DNA of 64,000 nucleotides from positions 124,001 through 188,000 of the forward strand of contig MPNN01000002.1 in assembly GCA_002239045.1 (NCBI GenBank). Direction: 5' to 3'. Under the pieces are notes generated by a model. That model saw nothing but the letters and a program-made list of their open reading frames with translations. It ran no database searches and was not told where the DNA came from. This DNA comes from SAR202 cluster bacterium bin127 (GTDB lineage Bacteria > Chloroflexota > Dehalococcoidia > Lucifugimonadales > Lucifugimonadaceae). A program made the translations under genes and the position numbers. Positions 51,807 to 61,341 of the stretch are shown piece after piece (position 1 is the first letter of the stretch; the number at the start of each line of letters is the position of its first letter).

Positions 51807-54125
51807 ATGTCCCGTATGGCAACTACTCCGACACTCGTTTCTCGAACCACTAAATCGACGAAGCCGTCGAACCGGAACGGGTATGAACGCTCGCTCACCG
51901 AGCTGATGCAGGAGGTGCAGTCGTACCTTGAGCCAGACGATGTTGAGTTCGTAAAGTCATCGTACGAGTACGCGTTTCTGGCCCACGAGGGACAGACGCG
52001 AAAATCTGGCGAACCCTACATCGTCCATCCCATAAGCGTTTCCTTGCGTCTCGCGCAATTGCGTCTGCCCGCCGATCTGATCGTCGCAGGCCTTCTCCAC
52101 GACACAGTTGAGGATTGCGGTATCGAAGTAGACGACATTCGCAAGGAATTCGGCAACGGCGTCGCCGTACTAGTCGATGGCGTTACAAAACTGAAACAGA
52201 TCGAATTGAACGCGATCGACGGCGGTTCCTTCCGCCGTCGGCACGCAGCAGATCGTGAACAGCAGCGGATCGAGAGCCTCCGCAAAATGCTGATAACGGC
52301 GGGCGAAGACCGGAGAGTGTTGCTGATAAAACTCGCCGATCGTATGCACAACATCGAGACCCTACGCTACGTATCCGAGGAACAGCAGGAGCGAATCGCG
52401 CGTGAAACGATGGACATATATGCGCCCCTGGCTGATCGGTTGGGGATGAACGATTGGAAGTGGCGCCTCGAAGACAGCGCGTTCTACTACCTCGACCACC
52501 GCGAATACCGAACGATCTCGGGATTGGTGAAGCGCAAACGCCGTGAACGCGAGGAATACACTTCGCTCGCGGTGGCGCGACTGAAGGAAGCAATAATTGA
52601 AAACGCCGGCATCAACGCGTCCATAAGCGGTCGGGCCAAGCATCTTTTCAGCATCGCGCGCAAAAAGAAACGCTACGAGGAGCTGGGCAGGACATTCGAC
52701 GAAATCCACGACCTGATCGCTTTGCGCGTTATCACCGACGACCCAAATTCATCAACTGGCGACTGCTATCACGCTTTAGGAGTTGTGCACGGCCTTTGGC
52801 CGATGGTCGAAGGGACCTTCGACGATTACATTTCGAAACCCAAATCAAACGGTTATCAATCGTTGCACACCACGGTGCGGGGACCAGAAAACACGCCGCT
52901 CGAAGTTCAAATCCGGTCGCGTGAGATGCACGAAATCGCCGAACAAGGCTTTGCCGCACATTGGGCTTACAAGCAAGGCGGAAACAACGACGGCAAAGTT
53001 GATTCCTCCGACCGCACCATGACTTGGCTCAAAGACATGGTCACGCTCGTTGACATGGAGGGAGATACCGACGAGTTCATCGATTCCGTCGACCAGGAGA
53101 TACTGAGCAACGATCGGATTCAGGTCTTCACACCAGCCGGCGACGTTATCGAGCTTCCAACCGGAGCGACGCCGCTAGACTTCGCGTATCGAATTCACAC
53201 CGAATTGGGACACAGCACCGTTGGCGCTGTAGTAAATGGCAAGTTGGTACCGTTGAACACAGCATTGGAACTCGGTGACGTGATCGAGATTCGCAAAGCT
53301 CGAGCGCCACGTGGCCCAAGCCTGGACTGGCAAGATTCTGACAAACGCTACATCGTGACCAACAGCGCGCGTGCCAAGGTGCGTCAGTGGTTCAGCCGGC
53401 AAGCCCGTGACACCAACATGCACCAAGGGCGTCAGCAGCTCAAACGAGCTCTCGACCAACTCAATCGAATGGGCCATGAGGTCGGAACTGACGAAGTTGC
53501 CGAACTGATGGGATACGCCTCAACGGATCAATTGGTTGCCGATCTCGGCAAGACGCATCAGCAACCTTCGGTGATCGTTCGAACCGTTATCAAAGTCATT
53601 GACGAAAAGCGCCCCGAAAACCTGCTCGAAGCGCAATTGATCGAGGGCGAACGCGCCGCGGCAAAAATCAAAGGCAACGACCTCGCCAAAGGCGTCGTCG
53701 TTATGGGTTTACCCGGTGTTCAAGTCAACTTCCCTCAGTGTTGCACCCCGGTCTACGGCGATGACATTGCCGGTTACTTGACGCGCGGACGCGGTGTGAC
53801 GGCGCATCGGACCAACTGTCGAAACCTGCGCAATACCACCGACCCGGACCGCCTGGTCGAAGTGGCTTGGGGACACATCGATGGGTCGTACCCCGCCAGA
53901 TTGCGGGTAGAAGGTTCGGACCGGATGGGATTGATCCACGACCTCTCCGGCGTGATACGAGACGAGAAGATGAATCTGCACCGGATGTCTTCAGGTGAGG
54001 ACATCGGTAAGGGCAGCACGAGGATCGACTTCACCGTCTACACCACTGGATTGGAACAGTTGGCGACATTGTTCACGCGTCTCGAGGCTGTACGAGGCGT
54101 TTCATCGGTGAGGCGCACCAACTGA
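51807..54125 (+). CDS. rel: Bifunctional (p)ppGpp synthetase/hydrolase Rel
   Basis: A 772-residue RSH enzyme. N-terminal HD hydrolase domain (HPISVSLRLAQ, LLHDTVEDCG near residue 97, RMHNIETLR). The synthetase domain has EIHDLIALRVI, KPKSNGYQSLHTTV and EVQIRSREMHEIAEQGFAAHW. TGS domain near 435 (RIQVFTPAGDVIELPTGATP). C-terminal zinc-finger/ACT region (CTPVYGDDIAGYLTRGRG, then GLIHDLSGVI). Makes and breaks the stringent-response alarmone. Full length, with all domains present. A double GATGTACG element lies immediately upstream. Confidence 0.96.
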   Translation: MSRMATTPTLVSRTTKSTKPSNRNGYERSLTELMQEVQSYLEPDDVEFVKSSYEYAFLAHEGQTRKSGEPYIVHPISVSLRLAQLRLPADLIVAGLLHDTVEDCGIEVDDIRKEFGNGVAVLVDGVTKLKQIELNAIDGGSFRRRHAADREQQRIESLRKMLITAGEDRRVLLIKLADRMHNIETLRYVSEEQQERIARETMDIYAPLADRLGMNDWKWRLEDSAFYYLDHREYRTISGLVKRKRREREEYTSLAVARLKEAIIENAGINASISGRAKHLFSIARKKKRYEELGRTFDEIHDLIALRVITDDPNSSTGDCYHALGVVHGLWPMVEGTFDDYISKPKSNGYQSLHTTVRGPENTPLEVQIRSREMHEIAEQGFAAHWAYKQGGNNDGKVDSSDRTMTWLKDMVTLVDMEGDTDEFIDSVDQEILSNDRIQVFTPAGDVIELPTGATPLDFAYRIHTELGHSTVGAVVNGKLVPLNTALELGDVIEIRKARAPRGPSLDWQDSDKRYIVTNSARAKVRQWFSRQARDTNMHQGRQQLKRALDQLNRMGHEVGTDEVAELMGYASTDQLVADLGKTHQQPSVIVRTVIKVIDEKRPENLLEAQLIEGERAAAKIKGNDLAKGVVVMGLPGVQVNFPQCCTPVYGDDIAGYLTRGRGVTAHRTNCRNLRNTTDPDRLVEVAWGHIDGSYPARLRVEGSDRMGLIHDLSGVIRDEKMNLHRMSSGEDIGKGSTRIDFTVYTTGLEQLATLFTRLEAVRGVSSVRRTN

Positions 54126-54143
54126 AGCGCGTGACTGACGCCG

Positions 54144-54177
54144 CCCCTCTGGATTTCCGCGTTCGCGGGAATGACGG
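54144..54177 (+). repeat. Dispersed 34-bp repeat (CCCCTCTGG...AATGACGG)
   Basis: Begins CCCCTCTGGATTTCC, has the small hairpin CCGCG-TT-CGCGG, and ends GAATGACGG. It lies between rel and rpsT. Close copies: 55146-55179 (opposite strand) and 56560-56593; a shorter relative at 41625. Confidence 0.8.
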
Positions 54178-54264
54178 TAGTTGTAAAATCGAATGAGTCG
54201 GAACCGCCAACGCGGTTCACACCGATATATCCGTTACTGGAAAGGTCCCCAGGGGGAACGTAAA

Positions 54265-54525
54265 ATGCCCGCAGCCAAGTCAATGCGCGTGCAGCGTCGC
54301 CGAGCGGCGCGCAACCGATCCGTGCGATCGTATGTGCGTACGCGTGTTACCGCCGCGCGCACCGCGATCGACGGTTCGCCGTCGGATGAGACGACGGTCA
54401 AGAGTCTTAGAGAAGCCATCAGCGCGTTGGATATCGCCACGCGCAAAGGCGTCATCCACCGCAACCAATCGTCTCGAAAGAAAAGCCGGTTGGCTAAACG
54501 CTTGAACAAAGCTCTCGCGGGCTGA
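54265..54525 (+). CDS. rpsT: 30S ribosomal protein S20
   Basis: 86 residues from ATG 54265, preceded by AGGGGGAA. Highly basic, helical, with KSMRVQRRRAARNRSVRSYV at the N-terminus and GVIHRNQSSRKKSRLAKRLN at the C-terminus, typical of S20, which binds the 5' domain and helix 44 of 16S rRNA. The frame continues upstream to 54193 but that is a leader. The stop overlaps the next ATG by one base. Confidence 0.95.
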   Translation: MPAAKSMRVQRRRAARNRSVRSYVRTRVTAARTAIDGSPSDETTVKSLREAISALDIATRKGVIHRNQSSRKKSRLAKRLNKALAG

Positions 54526-55064
54526 TGCTCGGACATCACAACGATTCCTCACACGGCCACCAACATTCCCACGGCGGCCCTAACGACGGCCTGATCGACC
54601 ACAGCAACGAACACCTTCACTCACACGGCCCGCCATCGTCTGATGAACCCCAATCGCGATTCCGGTGGCTAGTCCACCACCCTTTTGAGAACATTCCTGG
54701 CCGTGCCGCCATCGAAGTGGCGCCGTGGTCCGGACTGCTGCCTCGTTGGCGATTCGTACTCCCCGCCGACTACGAAGGCGTTGTGACCTGGGGTATCGGA
54801 CCGCCCGGTGCCTCGGAAGTCAGCCTCGACTCCGTAAGGCGGCCAACGCGACACGGACCTGTCCAACTCACCGACGGCCCGGTAGTCGAGTGGTTCGGCG
54901 GTCACAACCCGCTCTCACCCTCACTCAGCGCCTACCTTGTGATCGACGGTGATCCGCCTCACTACCTCGCATTCGGTCAGTCTGAGGACCCAGAGGGTCC
55001 TCCTGCATCCCTCGAAGGCATCTACTTCGCCGCGCACGAGCATCCGCAGACCGATTCGTTTTAA
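54525..55064 (+). CDS. His-rich protein, unknown
   Basis: 179 residues. The first 40 contain many His (HHNDSSHGHQHSHGG, HSNEHLHSHG) and could bind metal. The rest is beta-rich with ENIPGRAAIEVAPWSG, VVTWGIGPPGASEV and FGGHNPLSPS. No family recognised. It starts one base inside the rpsT stop (TGATG), which suggests coupled translation. Confidence 0.6.
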   Translation: MLGHHNDSSHGHQHSHGGPNDGLIDHSNEHLHSHGPPSSDEPQSRFRWLVHHPFENIPGRAAIEVAPWSGLLPRWRFVLPADYEGVVTWGIGPPGASEVSLDSVRRPTRHGPVQLTDGPVVEWFGGHNPLSPSLSAYLVIDGDPPHYLAFGQSEDPEGPPASLEGIYFAAHEHPQTDSF

Positions 55065-55145
55065 TCGGCCCAACTCGTTCGCTACGAGCGGCCGACGTAC
55101 CTCAGCCTGATAGACTTTCTGCCAATCTTGGGCGCTTCGCACCTC

Positions 55146-55179
55146 CCGTCATCCCGGCGAAAGCCAGGATCCAGAGGGG
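55146..55179 (-). repeat. Dispersed 34-bp repeat, inverted copy
   Basis: Read on the minus strand it starts CCCCTCTGGATCC and ends GGGATGACGG, matching 54144-54177 and 56560-56593 with a changed loop. Lies between the His-rich gene and the metallohydrolase. Confidence 0.8.
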
Positions 55180-55245
55180 CAAAGGGGAAGCATCCGGTTG
55201 TCGCGCTCAACGAGTTTTGTTAAGGTTCGCCCTTCAGAGGAAAAA

Positions 55246-56496
55246 ATGGCCGAAACGGTCAACTGCGATCTGCGGATCAATGGCGGGTCGCTTCTTAATA
55301 CCGACACTTCGGAGTTGAATCTCGGCGATGTCGCGATTAAGGGCGACCAGATCATCGCCATCGAAGACGTGCCCGACAACTACGTTGCGGCCCGCACCAT
55401 TGACGCGACCGGCCTCATCGTAACTCCCGGCATCATCGATCTGCATACCCATGTCGCCGGCGGGCTTCGTCGCTCTTCGCCGTATGTCGAGGACATGATG
55501 CAGGACGCAGACACCGCCGGAGTCCATTCCGGGGTCACGACCGTCGTCGACGCCGGATCGTGCGGCATCGCGAATATCGGCGGTTTGGTCAATCACGTTA
55601 TCCCTAGCGCAAAAACCCGAGTCCTCGCCCTTCTCAACGTTGGATCGCTGGGCGTCAACCGCATCCCGGAAGTAACCTCCGCGCTCGATATCGAACATGA
55701 CGCCGCGGTGGCAACGATCCAATCTCGCAAAGACGTCATAATCGGCGTTAAAGCGAGGATGGTCTCGCCCGGCATCGCCGAGCTCGGCATCGATCTGCCC
55801 AAGGCCGCAAAAGCTATCGCGAAAGATGCCGGTGTTCGTCTCATGGTCCATATGGGCGATACGGTCGACCAATCGGACGCGGCCATGGACGTTGCACCGA
55901 AAATCCTCGCTGAAATGCTTGAGGAAGGCGACATCGTCACACACTCCTTCACTAGTGCTCGGGGCGGTCTCATCGGCGGCGACCGAACCCTCCTGCGTGA
56001 AGCCGTTGATGCTCGCGGACGCGGCGTAAAGTTCGACATCGGCGTTGGCGGCCGGAATTTCTCCTTCGACGCGGCCAAACGCGTCCTCGACGGCGGACTC
56101 ATTCCCGACACCATCAGCTCCGACGTGACACTCACGAGCCGCTACGCTGGCACCGCCTTCTCGCAGATCGACTCCATTGGCAAGGTGATGTCGCTCGGCA
56201 TCGGCCTCGAAGAGGCCCTCGTAATGGCGACCCGAAATCCTGCCGCTGTCCTCGGATCCGAAGCTGAACGCCTGCTGGGCTGCATGGCGCCTGGCACCCA
56301 CGCCGATCTCACCATCCTGCGAGTCCACGAAGGCGAATGGGAGTTTATCGACGGCGATGGCAACATCAACATCGGAAACCTCGCCCTCGAACCCGTATCG
56401 TGCATCCGCGCCGGCCAAGTAATGCCCATCGACTACGGCCCCAGAGAAGGCGGCTGGCTCCCAAATCGAAAATCCGCCCGTTCCCTCTCCTGTTAG
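55246..56496 (+). CDS. Amidohydrolase/deacetylase family metallohydrolase
   Basis: 416 residues from ATG 55246, with AGAGG about nine bases upstream. VTPGIIDLHTHVAGG gives the metal H-x-H, VIIGVKARMVSP holds the Lys that is carbamylated in the family, VRLMVHMGD and IVTHSFTSA the other His ligands, and DTISSDVTLTSR the catalytic Asp region. Members (EF_0837/AHA_3915 group, dihydroorotase-like) act on N-acyl amino acids or similar. Substrate unknown. Confidence 0.85.
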   Translation: MAETVNCDLRINGGSLLNTDTSELNLGDVAIKGDQIIAIEDVPDNYVAARTIDATGLIVTPGIIDLHTHVAGGLRRSSPYVEDMMQDADTAGVHSGVTTVVDAGSCGIANIGGLVNHVIPSAKTRVLALLNVGSLGVNRIPEVTSALDIEHDAAVATIQSRKDVIIGVKARMVSPGIAELGIDLPKAAKAIAKDAGVRLMVHMGDTVDQSDAAMDVAPKILAEMLEEGDIVTHSFTSARGGLIGGDRTLLREAVDARGRGVKFDIGVGGRNFSFDAAKRVLDGGLIPDTISSDVTLTSRYAGTAFSQIDSIGKVMSLGIGLEEALVMATRNPAAVLGSEAERLLGCMAPGTHADLTILRVHEGEWEFIDGDGNINIGNLALEPVSCIRAGQVMPIDYGPREGGWLPNRKSARSLSC

Positions 56497-56559
56497 GGTC
56501 CATTGGAAAATTGAACGATGGCAAAGTAATGAAATTCGGCATGAACCGCCCTTACGCCG

Positions 56560-56593
56560 CCCCTCTGGATTCCGGCTTTCGCCGGAATGACGG
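56560..56593 (+). repeat. Dispersed 34-bp repeat, third copy
   Basis: CCCCTCTGGATTCC, hairpin CCGGC-TTTC-GCCGG, AATGACGG. Followed at 56619-56637 by a second repeat type, GAGAGGGTTAGGGTGAGGG, which also occurs inside the DUF499 gene near 61024-61042. Confidence 0.8.
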
Positions 56594-56646
56594 TGATTAT
56601 GCAAAGCACTTAGTCGGCGGGAGAGGGTTAGGGTGAGGGCACCCAA

Positions 56647-57828
56647 ATGAACAACCAAACAATTCTCGACCGCATCGGCGAACTCCCCCGCCTCAAGCTG
56701 GCGCGCCTCTGCACGCCGCTTGAAGAAGCTCCCAGGCTGCGCGCCGCGATCGCCGAGTCGATGGACGCCGACACCACCGCCGTCCCGCGCATCTTCATCA
56801 AGCGCGACGATGCCACCGGTTTCGCATTCGGCGGCAACAAAGCCCGACACATGGAGTTCCTCTTCGCCCACCTCATCGAACGCGGCTTCGACACCGTCGT
56901 AAACATCAACCACTACCACTCCAACCAAGCCCGCTTCGTCGCCGCGTCCTGCGCCAAGATGGGCATGAAGTGCCACATGGTCGCCGTAGACATGGTCGAC
57001 GCCCCCGTCGTGGGCAATCTCCTCATCGGTCACCTCACCGGCGCCGAGATCCACCGAGTGCCAGGCGAATACTCCCGCTCCGTCGCCGAGAAACTGGTCG
57101 CCGAAGAGAACGACAGCGGGCGAAACGCCACCATCCTCTCCGACAACGACTTCTCCGACATCGCCGGCATGATCGGCTTCCTCGAGACCGGCATCGAACT
57201 AGACGCCCAAATCTCTTCCCTTCCCCCTCTGGGGGAAGTGCCGAAGGCGATGGGGGCACCGGGAGCGCAACGACACGTCATCCCATCGAAACCCGTAACC
57301 CAGAGCAGCAAAGACCCAGGATTTCCCCCGCTAGCGGGGGAAATGTCCGAAGGACAAAGGGGGCCCGACAGCCCCCTCCGCATGTGGGGCCTCGTCGGAC
57401 GCTCCATCGCGGGACTCCGCCTCTACGCCCGCAACACCGGCAAAAACTGGACAGCTTCCGCCACCGCATACTCACACACCCAACCCGAATCCTACGAAGC
57501 CACATACATCGACCGCTCCCAACGCGTCGCCGACCTCCTAGGACTCGACACCGCCCTCGAACCCAACGATCTCGACACCATCACCGGCTACTCCGGCACC
57601 GACTACGGCGTCCCCCACGACGGCGTATTCGAAGCCATCCACCTCGTCGCCAAAACCGAAGGCATCATCCTCGACCCGAACTACACCGGCAAATCCATGT
57701 CGGCGTTAATTGGAGAGATTAGGGCGAGACGGCTGGACCCGGACGTGCCGGTGGTGTTCGTGCACTCGGGCGGGATGCCGCAGACGTTTGCGTTCGCGCA
57801 GGAGCTTTGGGATTGGAAGCCCGTGTAA
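56647..57828 (+). CDS. ACC deaminase/D-cysteine desulfhydrase-like PLP enzyme with repeat insertion
   Basis: 393 residues, fold-type II. The PLP Lys65 is in FAFGGNKARHMEFLFA; NINHYHSNQARFVAASC near 90 and VVFVHSGGMPQTFAF near 375 are family segments. Residues about 190-243 (AQISSLPPLGEVPKAMGAPG to PLAGEMSEGQRGP) are alien: they translate two G/C-rich palindromic repeats, after which MWGLVGRSIAGLRLYA resumes the family. The insertion keeps the frame. Catalysis may survive if it forms a surface loop. Reaction is likely deamination of ACC, D-Cys or a related amino acid. Confidence 0.82.
   Translation: MNNQTILDRIGELPRLKLARLCTPLEEAPRLRAAIAESMDADTTAVPRIFIKRDDATGFAFGGNKARHMEFLFAHLIERGFDTVVNINHYHSNQARFVAASCAKMGMKCHMVAVDMVDAPVVGNLLIGHLTGAEIHRVPGEYSRSVAEKLVAEENDSGRNATILSDNDFSDIAGMIGFLETGIELDAQISSLPPLGEVPKAMGAPGAQRHVIPSKPVTQSSKDPGFPPLAGEMSEGQRGPDSPLRMWGLVGRSIAGLRLYARNTGKNWTASATAYSHTQPESYEATYIDRSQRVADLLGLDTALEPNDLDTITGYSGTDYGVPHDGVFEAIHLVAKTEGIILDPNYTGKSMSALIGEIRARRLDPDVPVVFVHSGGMPQTFAFAQELWDWKPV
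57215..57378 (+). repeat. In-frame repeat insertion in the PLP gene
   Basis: Two related units: CCTTCCCCCTCTGGGGGAAG followed by TGCCGAAGGCGATGGGGGC (57222-57261), and TTTCCCCCGCTAGCGGGGG followed by AAATGTCCGAAGGACAAAGG (57323 onward). Each is a hairpin followed by a CCGAAGG...GGGGG arm. Spacer between them includes CGTCATCCC, similar to the 34-bp repeat. No stop codon is created in the reading frame. Confidence 0.75.
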
Positions 57829-57876
57829 CTTCGAGTTCTGGTTTACTGGTGCGCTAGAATCAAACCTCGCGGCCAA

Positions 57877-60800
57877 ATGAAAACACCTACAGTGACAATA
57901 ACCCAACGCCCAAACTCTCGAGCTCTGAACGACGGCTTAGATATCTACCGCGATGCCATGCGGTCATTTATCGTCCGGCAACTAGGCGATGCAGAGACCA
58001 CGGACAAAAAGGCCGCAGTTCTCCGTGCGCTGCATCTGGACAGCCGGCAGTATTTCGAACGGGATCTCACAAGGAACCGCGGAAATCTGGAAGCCACGAT
58101 TGATGTAAATAATTTCTCTTGGATTATTGAAAACAATGCCAACTGGAATGAATGTTTCGGATCAGTGTTTGGGCATAAACCCAGCATCCGCAATCAACTG
58201 CGGACGATCGCGGACAGTCGCAATGCCGCCGCCCATCCTGATACTGGCGACCTCGATACTTATCACGTCATATCGGCCTTGACTTTGATCACGGAAGTCT
58301 TAGATCGAATAGAAGCCAATACACAGAAAACCGCCGTGGAGCAAATCCGCGAAACCCTTGTCCAACCGAACCTCGCTTCACAATCTGCGCCCGAACCAAC
58401 GTCTTCACCTACCACCACCGCCCCCGAACCCGAAGCACCCGCGCCGAAACCCAAACCACGCCAAACCACAAACACCGGACTAAAACCTTGGCGCGACGTG
58501 ATCAACCCCCATCCAGACATCCTCTCTGGTGACCTTGCACAAGCGGAGTTCGCAGCTGACCTCCAGCAAGTAGCCGACGGTATAGCCAGGGCTAAGGAAT
58601 ACAACGATCCAATCGAATTCTTCCGCCGGACTTACATCACGCCCGGCATCCAAACTCTCCTCGTCAACACCCTCAAACGTATCAACGGTAAACCCGGCGA
58701 CCCCGTCATCCAGACCAAAACCGGCTTCGGCGGCGGCAAAACCCACTCTTTGATCGCGTTGCATCACCTTGTAAACCGCACAAAAGAACTTGCCGACCTC
58801 ACTAAACAATCCGACGACCGCACGGCTCAAGAACTAACCAGAGTCTTCACCGAAGCCGACGTCGATCCCGATGACGTCCAAAATGCCGAAGTTGCCGTAC
58901 TAATTGGCACTTACCTCTCGCCAACCGACGACGACAAAACCGCTGACGGTGATCCTCTAAACACTCTATGGGGTCAGATGGCCAACCAACTAGGCAGTCA
59001 AGAAGCCTACAACATCATCGGCGAAGCCGCCCGTCAGGGCACCGCGCCCGGCGGCGCTCAACTCGACCGTCTTTTCCAACACGTCGGCCCCGCCGTAATC
59101 CTATTCGATGAACTTGTCGCATACGTCCGCAACGTCCCTGAACAGCAGACTGGCTCCGTCTACACATTTATTCAAGCACTCAGCGAATCCGTACGACGAA
59201 ACCCAAGCGTCGCCCTCGTCGTCACGCTCCCTGAATCAGCCGAAGAATTAGGCGGGGAACTCGGATATCAAGCATTAAACCGCCTCGAACGAGTGTTCGG
59301 ACGTATCGAAGCCGTACATGCTCCGCTTGAAACCACCGAAGCGTTTGAGGTAGTCCGTCGCAGATTGTTCGAAGACCCAATCGACAGCAAAGCACTTCAA
59401 GAAACGTGCGATAGGTTCGCGAATGTGTATCGTCGGAATCGTCGCGAGTACCCAAGCAACGTCTCTGAGCCCTCGTACCGCCAACGCCTCGAACAGTGCT
59501 ATCCGATCCATCCAGAAATCTTTGACCGCTTGTACAACGATTGGTCATCGTTACAGGGTTTTCAACGCACACGCGGCGTACTCCGATTGATGGCCCTTTG
59601 GATCAAACGCCTCTATGGTGAACGCAGTCCTGATCCTCTCATCCTTCCCGCAAACCTCCCGCTATACGACTCAAACCTCAGCGAAGAGTTCATCAAACTC
59701 CTGCCTGGCAGGTGGGAACCAGTCGTATCAGAAATCGACGGCACAAACTCCCGCACCGATCAACTCGACAACGAAAAGGAACGCTGGCTTACAGTTGGTG
59801 GTGCCGCGAAACGAATCACGAGAACGGTATTTCTCGGATCCGTCCCTGGTAAAGCCATTCATGGAATCGATCAGAACCAAATTCGCCTCGGTGTCGTCCA
59901 GCCCAACGAAAGCACATCCGTATACAACGAAGCACGGAATGAGATCACCGGCAAGCTCTACTACCTGCACCAGCCGAACTCTCTTTACTACTTCCACACC
60001 GAAGAAAATCTCAACAAAGTACATGCCGACCGCGTCGACGCCACATCTAACCAAGTCGCAGACCGCTTCATAATCAATGAACTGAACCAAGCCATTCGCG
60101 GAAACCGATCTTCGGTCATTGTCTGCCCTCAATCCTCCGCCGACATCGCCGAAACCGACTCAGTCAGATTCATCATCACTGAACCCGACAAACACCTTGC
60201 CACACGCCAGAGAGACACCGACACCGCAACGGAATTCATCAAAGACGTCATCGTCAACCGAGGCGACACTTCACGCATCAAACGCAACACCGTCGTATTC
60301 ATCACTGCCAAAGCCGACGAAATACGCGCCCTGCGCAACACCACCAGATCGCATCTCGCTTGGGACTCCATGCTCAACGGCGAAGACAAGTTAAACCTAT
60401 CCGGCTCTCGAATGAGCGAAGTGTCCGCCAACATCCGAAACACCCGCTCACAGCTCCACAACGATCTCACTCGCGCCTACCGATGGGTCGTCGCGCCATC
60501 ACAACGTAACCCCCAACAAGCCGAATACACCCTGAACCCGTCGATGACCCAGGCCACTGAAACCGGCGAAATCGTCCGATCCGCCGACGAAAAGCTAGTC
60601 GCCGACGAAAAACTAGTCGACACCATCGCACCCTCTCAACTTGCCAGATATCTAAGGGATTACATCTGGCAAAACGGCAATTACCACATCACCATCGACT
60701 CCCTGTGGGATCTATTCACCAGCCACGTATACCTCCCTAGACTCCGCAACGCATCAGTTCTCGAAGACGCCATCAAACGTGGAACCGCAAACGGAGATTT

Positions 60801-61311
60801 CGGATACGCCGATCAATACGCCGGCGATAACTACGAAAACCTACGTTTCAAAGAACCCATCGACGCCTACTTCACTAATGCTGCACGCGACCGCGCAAGA
60901 ATTATCGTCGAACCCGAAATGGCCGCGCTGCAAAAGTCCCTCGATCGGGAGCAATCGCTTGAAGGCCTCGACCACGCCCCAGATGCGTCCTCGGAGCCTG
61001 ACGATATCTCCCCTCTCCCCCAAGGAGAGGGTCAGGGTGAGGGAATGCAACCGCCACCCCAAACCGGCCCATCACGCATCACCGCCACCAAACAACTGCA
61101 AGGCAACATCTCGTTCGACGAAGTTTCTGGCATACGCGAAGAGATCATCCGAAACCTCACCGACGACGGCGGTGACGTCACCGTCACGATCACCGTCTCT
61201 GCATCCAAAGAAGGCGGATTCTCCCAAAACACCATCCGCGCCGTCCGCGAGAACGGCGACGCTCTACAACTCGTGCTACAGATCGAGGAACCACAAACCG
61301 AGGCGGATTAA
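57877..61311 (+). CDS. Swt1-type HEPN/DUF499 ATPase of a predicted defence system
   Basis: 1144 residues. N-terminal about 10-150 is a HEPN domain (LNDGLDIYRDAMRSFI, SWIIENNANWNECFGSVFG) with the nuclease-type motif R-x4-H in SRNAAAH (Arg115/His120). After a Pro-rich linker the DUF499 P-loop ATPase begins: VIQTKTGFGGGKTHSLIALH (Lys near 288), Walker B AVILFDELVAYV near 412. Near residue 1045 a repeat adds PLPQGEGQGEG in frame. The C-terminus is VTITVSASKEGGFSQNTIRA. DUF499 genes occur beside DUF1156 methyltransferases, one of which starts at 62912, so a modification-linked defence system is likely. Mechanism is not known. Confidence 0.86.
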   Translation: MKTPTVTITQRPNSRALNDGLDIYRDAMRSFIVRQLGDAETTDKKAAVLRALHLDSRQYFERDLTRNRGNLEATIDVNNFSWIIENNANWNECFGSVFGHKPSIRNQLRTIADSRNAAAHPDTGDLDTYHVISALTLITEVLDRIEANTQKTAVEQIRETLVQPNLASQSAPEPTSSPTTTAPEPEAPAPKPKPRQTTNTGLKPWRDVINPHPDILSGDLAQAEFAADLQQVADGIARAKEYNDPIEFFRRTYITPGIQTLLVNTLKRINGKPGDPVIQTKTGFGGGKTHSLIALHHLVNRTKELADLTKQSDDRTAQELTRVFTEADVDPDDVQNAEVAVLIGTYLSPTDDDKTADGDPLNTLWGQMANQLGSQEAYNIIGEAARQGTAPGGAQLDRLFQHVGPAVILFDELVAYVRNVPEQQTGSVYTFIQALSESVRRNPSVALVVTLPESAEELGGELGYQALNRLERVFGRIEAVHAPLETTEAFEVVRRRLFEDPIDSKALQETCDRFANVYRRNRREYPSNVSEPSYRQRLEQCYPIHPEIFDRLYNDWSSLQGFQRTRGVLRLMALWIKRLYGERSPDPLILPANLPLYDSNLSEEFIKLLPGRWEPVVSEIDGTNSRTDQLDNEKERWLTVGGAAKRITRTVFLGSVPGKAIHGIDQNQIRLGVVQPNESTSVYNEARNEITGKLYYLHQPNSLYYFHTEENLNKVHADRVDATSNQVADRFIINELNQAIRGNRSSVIVCPQSSADIAETDSVRFIITEPDKHLATRQRDTDTATEFIKDVIVNRGDTSRIKRNTVVFITAKADEIRALRNTTRSHLAWDSMLNGEDKLNLSGSRMSEVSANIRNTRSQLHNDLTRAYRWVVAPSQRNPQQAEYTLNPSMTQATETGEIVRSADEKLVADEKLVDTIAPSQLARYLRDYIWQNGNYHITIDSLWDLFTSHVYLPRLRNASVLEDAIKRGTANGDFGYADQYAGDNYENLRFKEPIDAYFTNAARDRARIIVEPEMAALQKSLDREQSLEGLDHAPDASSEPDDISPLPQGEGQGEGMQPPPQTGPSRITATKQLQGNISFDEVSGIREEIIRNLTDDGGDVTVTITVSASKEGGFSQNTIRAVRENGDALQLVLQIEEPQTEAD

Positions 61312-61341
61312 AATTAAGCCACCGCTACTTTCTCAATCATC

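Noticed and set aside
55234-57054. A 606-codon open frame on the minus strand
   Set aside because: It is antisense to the metallohydrolase and PLP enzyme genes, which both show clear catalytic motifs, and it has no recognisable domain.
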